From Paenibacillus oleatilyticus (lineage in GTDB: Bacteria > Bacillota > Bacilli > Paenibacillales > NBRC-103111), in assembly GCF_018998565.1 (NCBI RefSeq), contig NZ_JAHNZO010000017.1, positions 1 through 64,000 on the forward strand: DNA of 64,000 nt. The letters are read 5' to 3'. The stretch's first letter is position 1, and each line of letters opens with the position of its first letter. Positions 45,128 through 54,177 of the stretch are shown here, piece by piece. The position numbers were made by a program, and so were the translations under genes. The notes beneath the pieces were generated by a model that had not been told where the DNA came from, made no database searches, and saw nothing but the letters and a program-made list of their open reading frames with translations.

Positions 45128-45197
45128 TTGCGTGCCATCGTATATAGTTGTATAATACAATCAATCAATTAGTTTCATCATACAACTATATGCGATG
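45128..45197 (+). promoter_or_regulatory. Promoter of the CBS-MFS operon with MarR-type operator
   Basis: TTGCGT (45128-45133), a 17-base spacer and TATAAT (45151-45156) form a good sigma-A promoter. The -10 box is embedded in TTGTATAATACAA (45148-45160), a perfect MarR-like palindrome. An 18-base inverted repeat with one mismatch (45136-45153 and 45180-45197) brackets the start-site region. Confidence 0.75.
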
Positions 45198-45228
45198 TTT
45201 GGCTAAATCGGTCTGGAGGTGTCTTTAG

Positions 45229-45684
45229 ATGAAAGCTCATGAAATCATGATTAGTCAGGTACACAAAGTAAAGGAAATCGATACGGTGCGCACCGTCATC
45301 GAAAAATTTATCCACCATCGGATCAGCGGGCTCCCCGTAGTGAACGAGCAGAATAAAATCGTCGCTTATATCAGCGACGGGGATATCATGCGTTACATCG
45401 GGAAACATAAAGATTGGATCGTCGATTCGCTCTATTTCGTAGCGGTGATCCAAGGCGACGAAGACGATTTCGAGGAAAGAACGAGGAAGCTGCTCGACTT
45501 GAATGTGATGGAAATTGCGGTGAAAAAAGTGATTACAGCCGCATGGGACGAAGAAGTCGAAGATATTGCCGCCGTTCTGGAAAAAAAACAAATCAAAAAA
45601 TTGCCTGTGGAGCGAAACGGGATGTTAGTCGGCGTGATTAGCCGCGGGGATATCATCAGGCATTCTTTTAAATCGCTTTTATAA
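45229..45684 (+). CDS. Two-CBS-domain protein
   Basis: A 151-residue protein made of two CBS motifs (residues 7-60 and 92-148): MISQVHKVKEIDTVRTVIEKF with GLPVVNEQNKIVAYISDGDI, and VITAAWDEEVEDIAAVLEKK with KLPVERNGMLVGVISRGDI. CBS pairs bind adenine nucleotides or similar ligands and control partner activity. GGAGGTG precedes the ATG. It is 26 bp ahead of an MFS gene in the same MarR-controlled operon, so a ligand-dependent link with transport is possible but unproven. Confidence 0.92.
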   Translation: MKAHEIMISQVHKVKEIDTVRTVIEKFIHHRISGLPVVNEQNKIVAYISDGDIMRYIGKHKDWIVDSLYFVAVIQGDEDDFEERTRKLLDLNVMEIAVKKVITAAWDEEVEDIAAVLEKKQIKKLPVERNGMLVGVISRGDIIRHSFKSLL

Positions 45685-45710
45685 ATCTCACGGTAAAGGA
45701 GAAACCGTAC

Positions 45711-46946
45711 ATGGCATCCGCGTCGCAATCCGCAGCTTCCAAGGCTGCTTCCCGGGAAGAAGGGGAAGCCGGTCTGCACCAACAGTCCCGTGCCGTATGG
45801 GCTGTTTTTTTCGCGTGTATCATCGCATTCATGGGACTCGGATTGGTCGATCCGATCCTGCCGGCGATCGCCAAAAAAATGAATGCGTCGCAAAGCCAAG
45901 TGACTCTTCTGTTCACCAGCTACAATGCCGTGATGGCCGTCGCCATGCTTATCACGGGTGCGATATCATCCCGGCTCGGAATGAAACGGACGCTGCTTGC
46001 CGGTATCGTCATCATTGCCTTGTTCTCGGCACTAGGAGGCTTTTCCAACCATATCGGCGCGCTTGTCGGCTTTCGGGGCGGTTGGGGACTCGGAAATGCG
46101 CTGTTTGTTGCAACGGCGCTGACCGCGATCGTCACTTTGTCGAAGGGCGGTACGGCACGAGCGATCATTTTATATGAAGCGGCGATCGGCCTCGGTATTT
46201 CGGTAGGGCCGCTGCTTGGCGGCTGGTTAGGGGCCATGTCGTGGCGAGCTCCGTTTTTCGGCGTTGCCTCGCTCATGGTGATCGCTTTTGTCGGCCTTAT
46301 GATATCGATGCCAGCTTCGACCAGCCCGCGGAACGTAAAAGCGCAGACATCTTTACTCGAACCGTTCCGCGCGATGAAACACCGCTCTTTGGTCGTCTTC
46401 GGACTGACCGCCTGTTTATACAACTTCGGATTTTTTACGCTGCTCGCCTACTCGCCATTTGTGATGGATTTGGATGAGCACGGGCTAGGGCTTGTGTTTT
46501 TGGGCTGGGGCTTATTGCTGGCCGTGACATCGGTCTTCATGGCGCCCAAGCTTCAGATGAAGTTCGGCACCGTAAAGTCGATGTGCGCCATGCTCGTTTT
46601 ATTTGCGCTGGTGCTCGCGGCAATGGGCATCTGGACCTCCACGCAGTGGGTGGTCATTGCCGCGGTGATTTTCGCCGGCGCTTTGCTTGGGAACAACAAC
46701 ACGCTCATTACGACCGCGGTAATGAACGCCGCGCCGGTGGAACGCTCGACGGCTTCCGCCGCCTACAGCTTTCTGCGATTCATCGGTGGCGCAGCGGCTC
46801 CGTACTTGGCAGGCAAACTGGCGGAGTGGTATAACCCGCATGTGCCTTTTCTTGTCGGTGCGGCGTTCGTGCTCGTGTCCGTATTGTTTATCGCGTTCAA
46901 TCACAGCCATGTGAAGCATGTTGACGACGCCGGAACGGGGCACTAA
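45711..46946 (+). CDS. MFS transporter, drug exporter-like
   Basis: A 411-residue permease with about 12 helices. The N-terminal helix starts AVWAVFFACIIAFMGLGLVDP, which fits the D-x-x-LP type DHA1 signature. The loop 2-3 motif is GAISSRLGMKRTLLAG, and the helix-5 antiporter motif is present as GLGISVGPLLGGWLG. This suggests proton-coupled efflux. AAGGAG precedes the ATG. It is the second gene of the MarR-regulated operon. Its stop overlaps the stop of the convergent kinase-regulator gene by three or four bases. Confidence 0.92.
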   Translation: MASASQSAASKAASREEGEAGLHQQSRAVWAVFFACIIAFMGLGLVDPILPAIAKKMNASQSQVTLLFTSYNAVMAVAMLITGAISSRLGMKRTLLAGIVIIALFSALGGFSNHIGALVGFRGGWGLGNALFVATALTAIVTLSKGGTARAIILYEAAIGLGISVGPLLGGWLGAMSWRAPFFGVASLMVIAFVGLMISMPASTSPRNVKAQTSLLEPFRAMKHRSLVVFGLTACLYNFGFFTLLAYSPFVMDLDEHGLGLVFLGWGLLLAVTSVFMAPKLQMKFGTVKSMCAMLVLFALVLAAMGIWTSTQWVVIAAVIFAGALLGNNNTLITTAVMNAAPVERSTASAAYSFLRFIGGAAAPYLAGKLAEWYNPHVPFLVGAAFVLVSVLFIAFNHSHVKHVDDAGTGH

Positions 46947-48772
46947 ACGACAAGTCCTTCCTCCTGCGCTTTCCTCACCGCGTCTTCCCGGTTATTCACG
47001 CCCAGCTTGGCATAAATCATCGTAGTGCAATTACGAACGGTACCTTCGGAAAGAAATATTTTTTCCGCAATCGCTTTTATGCGAAGCCCCTTCACTAGGG
47101 ATGCCAGAATTCCCCGCTCACGCTCCGTCAACCCGTAAGGGCAAACGCGCCCTTGCAATTTACGCAGTCCATCCAGTTCTTCCTGCTGCACTTTCATCTC
47201 TTTGAAGAGGACATCTGCGATGGACTGGGTAATCAGCGTTTCCCCTTGGTGGACGACCCTTATCGCCTCCACTAACTCGATAGGGGAAACGGATTTCAAC
47301 AAGTAACCGTTGGCGCCGTTCTTGAGCGTGTCGGTGGCCTGCGAAGCCTCTTCGATGGTTGTCACCATAATAACGCGTAAGGCGGGCCATCGTTCGCGTA
47401 TTGCTCGAAGCGTACTCGGTCCGTCCAATACAGGCATTCGGACGTCCAGCAGCACCACATCGGGATTCACGTTTGGAATCATATCGAGCGCTTCCTGCCC
47501 GTTTCCGGCGAGCCCAACGACTTGCATATCCTGCTGTTGTTGTAAGATCAGCTGCAAGCTTTCTCTGATGATCGGCTGATCGTCAACAAGAAGTATGCGA
47601 ATGCTTGCTGCTTGTGGCAGAACCGTCTGATGAGGCAGGCAGCAAATAACCGCTACGCCTCCTTCATCCAGACAATGAAGAGATAAATGTCCATCAAGGG
47701 CTTCAAGCCGCTCTTTCATCGATTGCAACCCGAATCCGAATTCAATATCCTTGTTCCCATTCCCGTTATCTTCAACCTGCATTCGGATTTGGGATTCTTC
47801 AAAGTACAATCCCACTTGTATAAGTGAAGCACCGCCGTGGCGCACGGCATTGGTCAACGCTTCCTGCAAGCAACGATACAGGGGCAGTTTCCGGGACCGA
47901 CTTAATTCATACTCCTTGCCGTAGATGCGCAGCTTGACGATCACCCCGGTTGCCTGCTGAAATTGCTCGATCAATTCGCGGAACGAGGACTCCAAGGTCG
48001 TAAGTGATTCCCCGGTGGTTTGCGCCCAATTGTGAACGATCCCCCTGGTTTCATTCAAACCGCGACGCGCCATGTGAAGCAGGGTGTCCAGTCGATTCAC
48101 TTCGGTATCGGGCAAGCGAGGTCGAAGCGTTTCCATGCCCATAATTAGCGATGTCATCGTGTGTCCGATCGTGTCGTGCAGCTCTCTGGATATCTTGTCT
48201 CTCTCCTCAAGCAGCGTTATTTGCTCCACTCGACTCGCATATTGCTCCAAAATTTGGTTCTGTTCCTTAATGATCAGGCTCTGCTTATGCGTACGGACCA
48301 ACAATTGAAAGCCGAAGCCGAACCCATACATTCCCAGATGGTACAAGATGGCTTGAAAAGCGATACTATCGAAATCCAGACGAGCGGTATTCCATGCGAG
48401 AAAGGGGACAAGAAGAATCGTAGCAGGCCCCGTCCAACGGTATGTTCGTTCCGTGCTATGGAATCCCACGACAAAGGCGATGATCACAAACTGCCACTGC
48501 GTCGCTTCAAAATAGTAGTTTACAGCAATGTAAAGGCTCCCGCTCAGCGCAATCTCAGCAATCAAATAAGCGCTGGTGGAATACCGGAAAAACCAATAAG
48601 GAATAACAAACGCAAGAACCGAAACGAATAGCACCGCCATTACAGGGTACGGCAAACGGTCATGATATCGAACAAGCCCGATGACAATCGTGATCCACCA
48701 CAAGAAGCGGATCGTGAAAATGATCCAATCGAACCATGCCCATCGGTTGGCCAATGTCAGCAGGATGAACAC
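46943..48772 (-). CDS. Membrane histidine kinase fused to a NarL/LuxR response regulator (copy 2)
   Basis: About 609 residues with the same architecture as the protein at 24046. Around six membrane segments come first, then HisKA_3 with His199 in SRELHDTIGHTMTSLIMG, HATPase_c (EALTNAVRHGGASLIQ, EDNGNGNKDIEFGFGLQSMK), a receiver (RILLVDDQPIIRESL, DVVLLDVRMPVLDGPS, YLLKS) and a LuxR helix-turn-helix (LTERERGILASLVKG, FLSEGTVRNCTTMIYAKLGV). The start is read as GTG 48772, preceded by GGAG; the earlier TTG 48796 lies only two bases after a TATAAT (-10) and is probably at the transcription start. It is divergent from the beta-lactamase/CPBP operon, which parallels copy 1. Confidence 0.92.
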   Translation of the reverse strand: MFILLTLANRWAWFDWIIFTIRFLWWITIVIGLVRYHDRLPYPVMAVLFVSVLAFVIPYWFFRYSTSAYLIAEIALSGSLYIAVNYYFEATQWQFVIIAFVVGFHSTERTYRWTGPATILLVPFLAWNTARLDFDSIAFQAILYHLGMYGFGFGFQLLVRTHKQSLIIKEQNQILEQYASRVEQITLLEERDKISRELHDTIGHTMTSLIMGMETLRPRLPDTEVNRLDTLLHMARRGLNETRGIVHNWAQTTGESLTTLESSFRELIEQFQQATGVIVKLRIYGKEYELSRSRKLPLYRCLQEALTNAVRHGGASLIQVGLYFEESQIRMQVEDNGNGNKDIEFGFGLQSMKERLEALDGHLSLHCLDEGGVAVICCLPHQTVLPQAASIRILLVDDQPIIRESLQLILQQQQDMQVVGLAGNGQEALDMIPNVNPDVVLLDVRMPVLDGPSTLRAIRERWPALRVIMVTTIEEASQATDTLKNGANGYLLKSVSPIELVEAIRVVHQGETLITQSIADVLFKEMKVQQEELDGLRKLQGRVCPYGLTERERGILASLVKGLRIKAIAEKIFLSEGTVRNCTTMIYAKLGVNNREDAVRKAQEEGLVV

Positions 48773-48938
48773 CTCATCTCCAGATTTAACTGTCAACCAT
48801 TATAGCATGCGCCTCCACGAAGCGATATCACGAAGACGAATGACAATGTACAACTTCCCAAAATGACAGGTTCGACCTCATACTCAGCCTTATCGCTACA
48901 GCCTGGCGATATCCATCGCTTAAAAACGAAAGGTGAAG

Positions 48939-50837
48939 ATGATGAATATGTCGGATACACGGAAATGGTTGGCCGCTCTACTCGCTTCTTGTTTGTTATT
49001 CCTATTGTGCATGCCACGTGCGAATGCGAACGAGGCTTCGCCGTTCTCCGCAGAAGTGTTGGAACAATTGATTGATCCTGTCATGAAGGAGGAAATGAAC
49101 AAGCTTCATATTCCCGGCGCAGCGGTTGTCATTACACAAGGAGAACGCATCATGTATAGCAAAGGGTATGGCTTCGCCGATCTGGAACAACAAGTGCCCG
49201 TTAACCCGGCAAGCACGGTGTTTCGGCTAGGTTCCTTAACCAAATCCTTCACCGCTACGGCTGCTATGCAACTGGTCGAGGAGGGAAAGCTCTCGTTGCA
49301 TGACGATATCAATGCAGCCCTGAAGGATTACCAGGTTAATGGAAAGTATGGACCGATTACACTCCATCACCTGCTCACGCATACGGCAGGTCTGGATGTA
49401 ACCATGTATGAAAGAGATAATCGCCAAGGATTGATCCCGCAATGGTCGACGGATACGGTTCGGACGTATTTGGAGAGGCAGCCGCCGGTGTTTGCCCCGG
49501 GAAGTAAATTCCTATACAGCAATGCCGGGTCAGGACTTGTGGGAAGTGTGGTCGAACAAGTATCCGGACTTCCCTTGAATGATTACCTGCGGGAACGCTT
49601 GTTCCAGCCACTCGGCATGAGCAGCGCGAGCTTGAATCTCCCGCAGGATCGGACCAAGTTGGCCAAGAGCTATGCTTATACGGACAACGGTTATCAAGTG
49701 GTTCCTTATTCCGGAATTCATTTTCCCGGAGGAGGAGCCGTCAATATGACGCCGAATGACTTCGCCCCCTACATGATCGCACATTTGTCCAACGGCTCTT
49801 TCCACGGCCAGTCCTTGCTTAAACCGGAGACGGTCCGGATGATGCATGCGAAGCAATTCTCTTCTCATGAACGCATGTACGGGATTGGGTATGGTTTTTT
49901 TCGGTCGGAGACGGTGAATGGAGTTCCCTACTTGTGGGCGAATGGAGGAATTGACGGATTTAATTCGAAAATGGTGCTCATTCCTTCCCATTCGATCGGT
50001 ATCTTCATTACCGCCAACACCGGAAATAGCGGAATGGAAATGCACGGGAAAGTCGTTCACGCTATATCCCAAACGATCGACTCGAAGGTAGCCCGCAAGC
50101 CACTTCCTCCCTTTGAAAGCTCAGGGAGTGCGATCAAGGAACTGGAAGGACGATACGAGCTGCACTTGGCAGCGGAGCATGGCTGGGCCAAGGGACTTCG
50201 CTTGCTGGGCAGCGTACCGTATACGGTTGAAGCAAAAGACGATCAAACCTTAGTGGTGACCGGCTTATTCCAGAACGACGGGCAACAGATGATCAGGAAA
50301 GAGTTTACCCAAATAGGTGAAAGGTTCTTCCAAGAAGTCGGCGGGGAGGAACAGCTGTACTTTCATAAAGAACAGGGGAGATGGACGCTGACAGGGCCGA
50401 TGAACTTCTCCATCCCGCGCACGGCTTCGTTTGAGTCGGGATCTGTCTTGTTGGCTCTCTATGTGGTACCCGGCATTTTGTTCACGCTTATTCCGCTCCT
50501 ATGGATCGTGAGGTACGCGATACGGCAATGGCGCAAGCAATCGCACAGCATCTCTGTAGTCATTCCAATCATCGCTCTCCTTCAGAGCATATTCTTCATT
50601 GTCCAATTCATCTATGGGAATGGAGAGATTCTATACGGATACTCGCAGTTCTATCAGGTAATCGTGGCTTCAATGCCTCTTATTTCGTCGGCCGCAGCTG
50701 TTTATTTCTTGATTCGAGTCTTTATTGCCAAGGAGCTTGACCGATGGAAGATCGTAAACGTTGGTATCGCCTTGCTTACGCTCCTTTATACGGCTTACTT
50801 GTTCTATTGGAACTTTCTTTCCGTACATTACTCTTAG
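48939..50837 (+). CDS. Membrane-anchored beta-lactamase-fold serine hydrolase
   Basis: About 632 residues. A signal peptide (residues 1-31, ending ANANEAS) precedes a beta-lactamase/DD-peptidase domain with Ser99-L-T-Lys102 in RLGSLTKSF and Tyr193-S-N in FLYSNAGSG. The third motif is WANGGIDGF, so the usual His of HxG is Asn. A beta-rich region (residues 395-500) and four C-terminal membrane helices follow (VLLALYVVPGILFTLIPLLW onwards). This resembles FmtA/PbpX-like penicillin-binding-related proteins that act on wall polymers. AAAGG precedes the tandem ATGs at 48939 and 48942. The CPBP gene follows after 18 bp, and the fused sensor-regulator lies divergent. Confidence 0.9.
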   Translation: MMNMSDTRKWLAALLASCLLFLLCMPRANANEASPFSAEVLEQLIDPVMKEEMNKLHIPGAAVVITQGERIMYSKGYGFADLEQQVPVNPASTVFRLGSLTKSFTATAAMQLVEEGKLSLHDDINAALKDYQVNGKYGPITLHHLLTHTAGLDVTMYERDNRQGLIPQWSTDTVRTYLERQPPVFAPGSKFLYSNAGSGLVGSVVEQVSGLPLNDYLRERLFQPLGMSSASLNLPQDRTKLAKSYAYTDNGYQVVPYSGIHFPGGGAVNMTPNDFAPYMIAHLSNGSFHGQSLLKPETVRMMHAKQFSSHERMYGIGYGFFRSETVNGVPYLWANGGIDGFNSKMVLIPSHSIGIFITANTGNSGMEMHGKVVHAISQTIDSKVARKPLPPFESSGSAIKELEGRYELHLAAEHGWAKGLRLLGSVPYTVEAKDDQTLVVTGLFQNDGQQMIRKEFTQIGERFFQEVGGEEQLYFHKEQGRWTLTGPMNFSIPRTASFESGSVLLALYVVPGILFTLIPLLWIVRYAIRQWRKQSHSISVVIPIIALLQSIFFIVQFIYGNGEILYGYSQFYQVIVASMPLISSAAAVYFLIRVFIAKELDRWKIVNVGIALLTLLYTAYLFYWNFLSVHYS

Positions 50838-50855
50838 GATTAGGAGGATACAACG

Positions 50856-51674
50856 ATGTCCCTTAAACGAACGATTGTCTATTATCTGGGGATAACGCTT
50901 GGGATTACTTTCATTATGCAAGCGGTGATCGGGGCGGCTTACACCCCCTCAAATATCCTCTTGATGATGTGGGTGCCAGGCTTGGCTGCCGTGGTATTCA
51001 CCTTGCTGGGCAAGGCGCCGCGGTCCGGAATGCTTGGCTTACGGTTTTGCCATCCCTATGATTTGATTATGGCAGCTGCCATCCCCGCCCTAACGTTTGT
51101 CATTACCATCGCAGGCTCGGCTCTATTATTCGAGGGCAGCATCAGATGGGGGGATTACAAGCTTATAGCTGTAACGGACAGCTTCACGCTGAATCTCCTC
51201 GTCACGATCCTCGTGGTCGTAGCTAAATCTTGCCTGTTCGCGCTTGGCGAAGAGTTGGGCTGGAGAGGGTATGCGCAAAGCCGGATGATCGCTTCTTTCG
51301 GTTCCGTGAAGGGGATTGTGATTCTGGGGATCGTATGGGGATACTGGCATCTCGGGGTTACCCTTACGGGAGCTACCTTTAAAAGCGCGCCGTTGCTAGG
51401 GGCACTTGTCTTGATGCCGCTAGCATGCATCGGCATGTCGTTCATGTTCGCATGGCTGACTCTGAAGTCAGGCTCCGTATGGCCTGCTGCTGTGGCTCAT
51501 GGAATAACGAATATTCTCTTTGATTTCTCGTTCCTCTTAACCGATTATAAAGGAAGCTCGGCTCTGTACTATACTTGGATTATCGCGGTGATGTTACTTA
51601 TGGGAGGCATCTTTATGTGCTTGATCCAAAGAATGCGGCCCCCGGTGACGAAAGGCACGAACAGAGCTGCCTGA
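50856..51674 (+). CDS. CPBP-family intramembrane metalloprotease (Abi/CaaX-like)
   Basis: A 272-residue polytopic membrane protein. The metal-binding and catalytic motifs are EELGWRGYAQSRM (EExxxR near residue 130), the GYWHLGV His near 166, and AHGITNILFD near 213. CPBP proteases process membrane proteins; in Gram-positives many give bacteriocin self-immunity. TTAGGAGG precedes the ATG. It is translationally close (18 bp) to the beta-lactamase-like gene, hence one operon, probably controlled by the divergent fused sensor-regulator. It is ended by the 51698 terminator. Confidence 0.92.
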   Translation: MSLKRTIVYYLGITLGITFIMQAVIGAAYTPSNILLMMWVPGLAAVVFTLLGKAPRSGMLGLRFCHPYDLIMAAAIPALTFVITIAGSALLFEGSIRWGDYKLIAVTDSFTLNLLVTILVVVAKSCLFALGEELGWRGYAQSRMIASFGSVKGIVILGIVWGYWHLGVTLTGATFKSAPLLGALVLMPLACIGMSFMFAWLTLKSGSVWPAAVAHGITNILFDFSFLLTDYKGSSALYYTWIIAVMLLMGGIFMCLIQRMRPPVTKGTNRAA

Positions 51675-51697
51675 TCTCAATTAAGGAATATCTTCTT

Positions 51698-51741
51698 AGG
51701 CCCGAGCACGATCGAATAGACACTCGAACGTGCTCGGGCCT
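51698..51741 (+). terminator. Strong terminator of the beta-lactamase/CPBP operon
   Basis: AGGCCCGAGCACG (51698-51710) pairs with CGTGCTCGGGCCT (51729-51741), extended by TCGA/TCGA in the loop. The gap to 51942 holds no other clear gene. Confidence 0.88.
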
Positions 51742-51942
51742 CTTCGGCGCTTATAGAGTTCCGCTCTCCAATTTGTGTTAAGGTTCAGCTGATCGGGTCG
51801 ATTTCATCTCACACGCTCGTCGATCAATGGTCGAGGAGGAATGCCCCGTTAGATGTAGAATATTTCCAAAGTGGGGAGTGAGAAATCTTCCCGCCCATAC
51901 GTTAACACGTGTTGAATCCTATAGGAACCGAGGACACGACTA

Positions 51943-53016
51943 ATGAAGCTTCAATTACTATATAACGAATATCTGAATCTAAAATTCAACAGGGGCTTAC
52001 CGTCCGTTCAAACGGACTCCTTTGAATACGGCCTTTGTGAAGACGATAGCGCGGAATTATTTTTTATCGGTCGGAAGAATGAGTCGTTTATCGAGTGGGC
52101 GGATGAATTGCAACCGCAAGATCCGAATTACATCGCAAACCCGGACTGGAAGCCTGTGCTCTCGGCTTTTTTTGAACATCTGGATGTCTATGATGAACTG
52201 ATCCTCTATTATCTGTTGTTTACGATCAACAAGACGATGTCCATTGTCAAAATCAATCCGTACAATGCCATGAATGATTTTATGAAAAACTATTGTTTTT
52301 TTCAGTTAGCTCAATTGTCGGATGCTGCCAGCTTGAACGATGAACAGAGAAAGCAATTACGAGACTTTTTCTTCTTTTTCTACCTTTATACTCACCCGGT
52401 GAACGAGGAGACCCTCTACTCCTTTTCATTCCGCGGGCAAGATTTGGTTCATACGAAAACCAATATCCATATGGAGCATTATTTTACGGTATACCACGAT
52501 TACTACAGCGAGCATCTCGACAAGTATCGAGATACATTATTCATCGCTCCCCATGAAATAAACGCCTGCAAACATCTCACGCTGGAGCTGTTAAGGGCAA
52601 TCGAGGGAAAATCGCCCAAGCTGGCCATGCCTCCGGAAGAAGGACTGGAAGATGTATTACGGCTGATCAATGACGTTGATGATTTGATCCATAGCTACGC
52701 CGAAAATAAAACAACAGTATTCCGGATGATGGGAGACTTTCTCTCTGACCATCGCTCTAACCCTTATCGCGAGCATGGTTTCCGTACGCTGCTTCAGAAT
52801 TATGTCTGTTATATCCTTTATTTTAAGTTTGATGAAATCAATAATTTGGTGGATTACTTTAAAAGCACTCCGTCATGGTGCGAAACAATTATCAATAAAA
52901 TTTTTACGGATGCCATCTTTATTCAGAAGATTATGAGGCAGAACCGTATAGATATTACCGAGTATGGGAATGTAGTCGAATTCTTCGACGAGGAGGCCCG
53001 AAGGATCTATCTGTAA
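51943..53016 (+). CDS. Hypothetical protein, all-helical
   Basis: A 357-residue protein that I do not recognise. It is rich in aromatic and acidic residues, seems all-alpha, and has no signal peptide or membrane helix. Notable stretches are RDFFFFFYLYTHPVNEE near residue 145, MEHYFTVYHDYYSEHLDKYR near 180, and the end VVEFFDEEARRIYL. GAGGACACG precedes the ATG. A 45-base near-copy of its 3' end, including the stop, occurs at 55511-55555, showing that a paralogue once stood there. The neighbouring ankyrin gene and regulators give no functional hint. Confidence 0.75.
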   Translation: MKLQLLYNEYLNLKFNRGLPSVQTDSFEYGLCEDDSAELFFIGRKNESFIEWADELQPQDPNYIANPDWKPVLSAFFEHLDVYDELILYYLLFTINKTMSIVKINPYNAMNDFMKNYCFFQLAQLSDAASLNDEQRKQLRDFFFFFYLYTHPVNEETLYSFSFRGQDLVHTKTNIHMEHYFTVYHDYYSEHLDKYRDTLFIAPHEINACKHLTLELLRAIEGKSPKLAMPPEEGLEDVLRLINDVDDLIHSYAENKTTVFRMMGDFLSDHRSNPYREHGFRTLLQNYVCYILYFKFDEINNLVDYFKSTPSWCETIINKIFTDAIFIQKIMRQNRIDITEYGNVVEFFDEEARRIYL

Positions 53017-53049
53017 TCAGTTTAACGGGGTTATCGGCGAAAAATGCGA

Positions 53050-53074
53050 AAGGAGCCTGCCACGGCAGCTCCTT
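53050..53074. terminator. Short bidirectional terminator
   Basis: AAGGAGC (53050-53056) pairs with GCTCCTT (53068-53074), with TGCC/GGCA inside, between the convergent hypothetical and ankyrin genes. Confidence 0.7.
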
Positions 53075-53083
53075 CACAGCATG

Positions 53084-54127
53084 TTAACCCATCATATGAA
53101 GAATGGCTTTGTTTACACATGCTCTAGCTAAATCCACAGCTGTCTTCCCGTCTCGGTCTGTAGCATGAATGTCCGCGCCATATTCTAACAGCATTTCAAT
53201 CGCGGCGACATTTTCTCTCCTAATCGCTCGATGCAAGGCGGTTTGTTTACAATCATTTCTACATTCAAGATTAGCTCCGTGATCGAGCAGGAATTTAATC
53301 CCCACAATGTTATTGAAATCCGCAAAGCTATGTAGAGGAGGGAATGGCTTCTTTTCCTGGTTCACCTCACAGCCCAATCTTAAAATATCTTCCAGCAGGG
53401 CTTCGTCTCTACAATGAAGAGCAATCCCGAAGCCCTTTTTATTGACCTCTTTTTGATAAACATCCGGAAATTCCAGACGAATATAATTCACAATATCGCT
53501 TGAGTGTTTAAAAGCAATTTCTAGAGGGCTTTGAGTCAGAGAACGTTTTCCCACGTTTGCCCCCTTCTCGGCCAATAGTCTAAATGCCTCCAAATTATTG
53601 TGTTTACTGCAAAACTGCAATGCAGTGCCGCTATATTTAAGAACTTTGTCTAAATCGGATTTGCTCGCGTGGGTGACCAGCTCTTTAATTTTCTCCATGT
53701 CATTCATATAGCACGCGAATACCAATGTATTCTTAATTTTCTCCGCCTTCAACGATTGCTGTAAGATTTCTTTTCTTTCCTCTTCCTCTGGTTCCAAACC
53801 ATACCTCTGGTAAATGATTAACTCAAAGGCATCCGTATCAAAAAGCTCAGGATTCGTATCGTTCACAAGGCCATGCTCAACTAATTTGCCAGCGTCGACT
53901 TTGATACAAAGAATGCCTTTTCCCAGCATGAGTTCCACAATTTCGTTCCTATATTTATCAAAAAGAGCAACAGTGGTGTGACCATCGTAGGAAACTTCGT
54001 TTTCGAAAATGGGAAAATATCCGCTCGTAAACGAATTCTCCGTGCCTAAAATTAAGTAGATATACGTTTTTTCACTTAGCATAGGTTCATTGATAATCGC
54101 GTCTACTAAATCAGCAAGGTTGTTCAT
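53084..54127 (-). CDS. Ankyrin-repeat protein
   Basis: A 347-residue protein with an N-terminal alpha/beta part (residues 1-130, unknown) and about five ankyrin repeats from residue 133 on. The clearest are SGTALQFCSKHNNLEAFRLL, VGIKFLLDHGANLECRN, QTALHRAIRRENVAAIEMLL and YGADIHATDRDGKTAVDLAR. Ankyrin repeats bind proteins; the partner is unknown. No signal peptide is seen. GGAGG precedes the ATG. It lies 50 bp downstream of the HxlR gene on the same strand and could be read through from it. Confidence 0.88.
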   Translation of the reverse strand: MNNLADLVDAIINEPMLSEKTYIYLILGTENSFTSGYFPIFENEVSYDGHTTVALFDKYRNEIVELMLGKGILCIKVDAGKLVEHGLVNDTNPELFDTDAFELIIYQRYGLEPEEEERKEILQQSLKAEKIKNTLVFACYMNDMEKIKELVTHASKSDLDKVLKYSGTALQFCSKHNNLEAFRLLAEKGANVGKRSLTQSPLEIAFKHSSDIVNYIRLEFPDVYQKEVNKKGFGIALHCRDEALLEDILRLGCEVNQEKKPFPPLHSFADFNNIVGIKFLLDHGANLECRNDCKQTALHRAIRRENVAAIEMLLEYGADIHATDRDGKTAVDLARACVNKAILHMMG

Positions 54128-54177
54128 CTGTTTAGGCCTCCATGTCTTTTCACGATTTCCCTACCTCCCGCGCAAAT

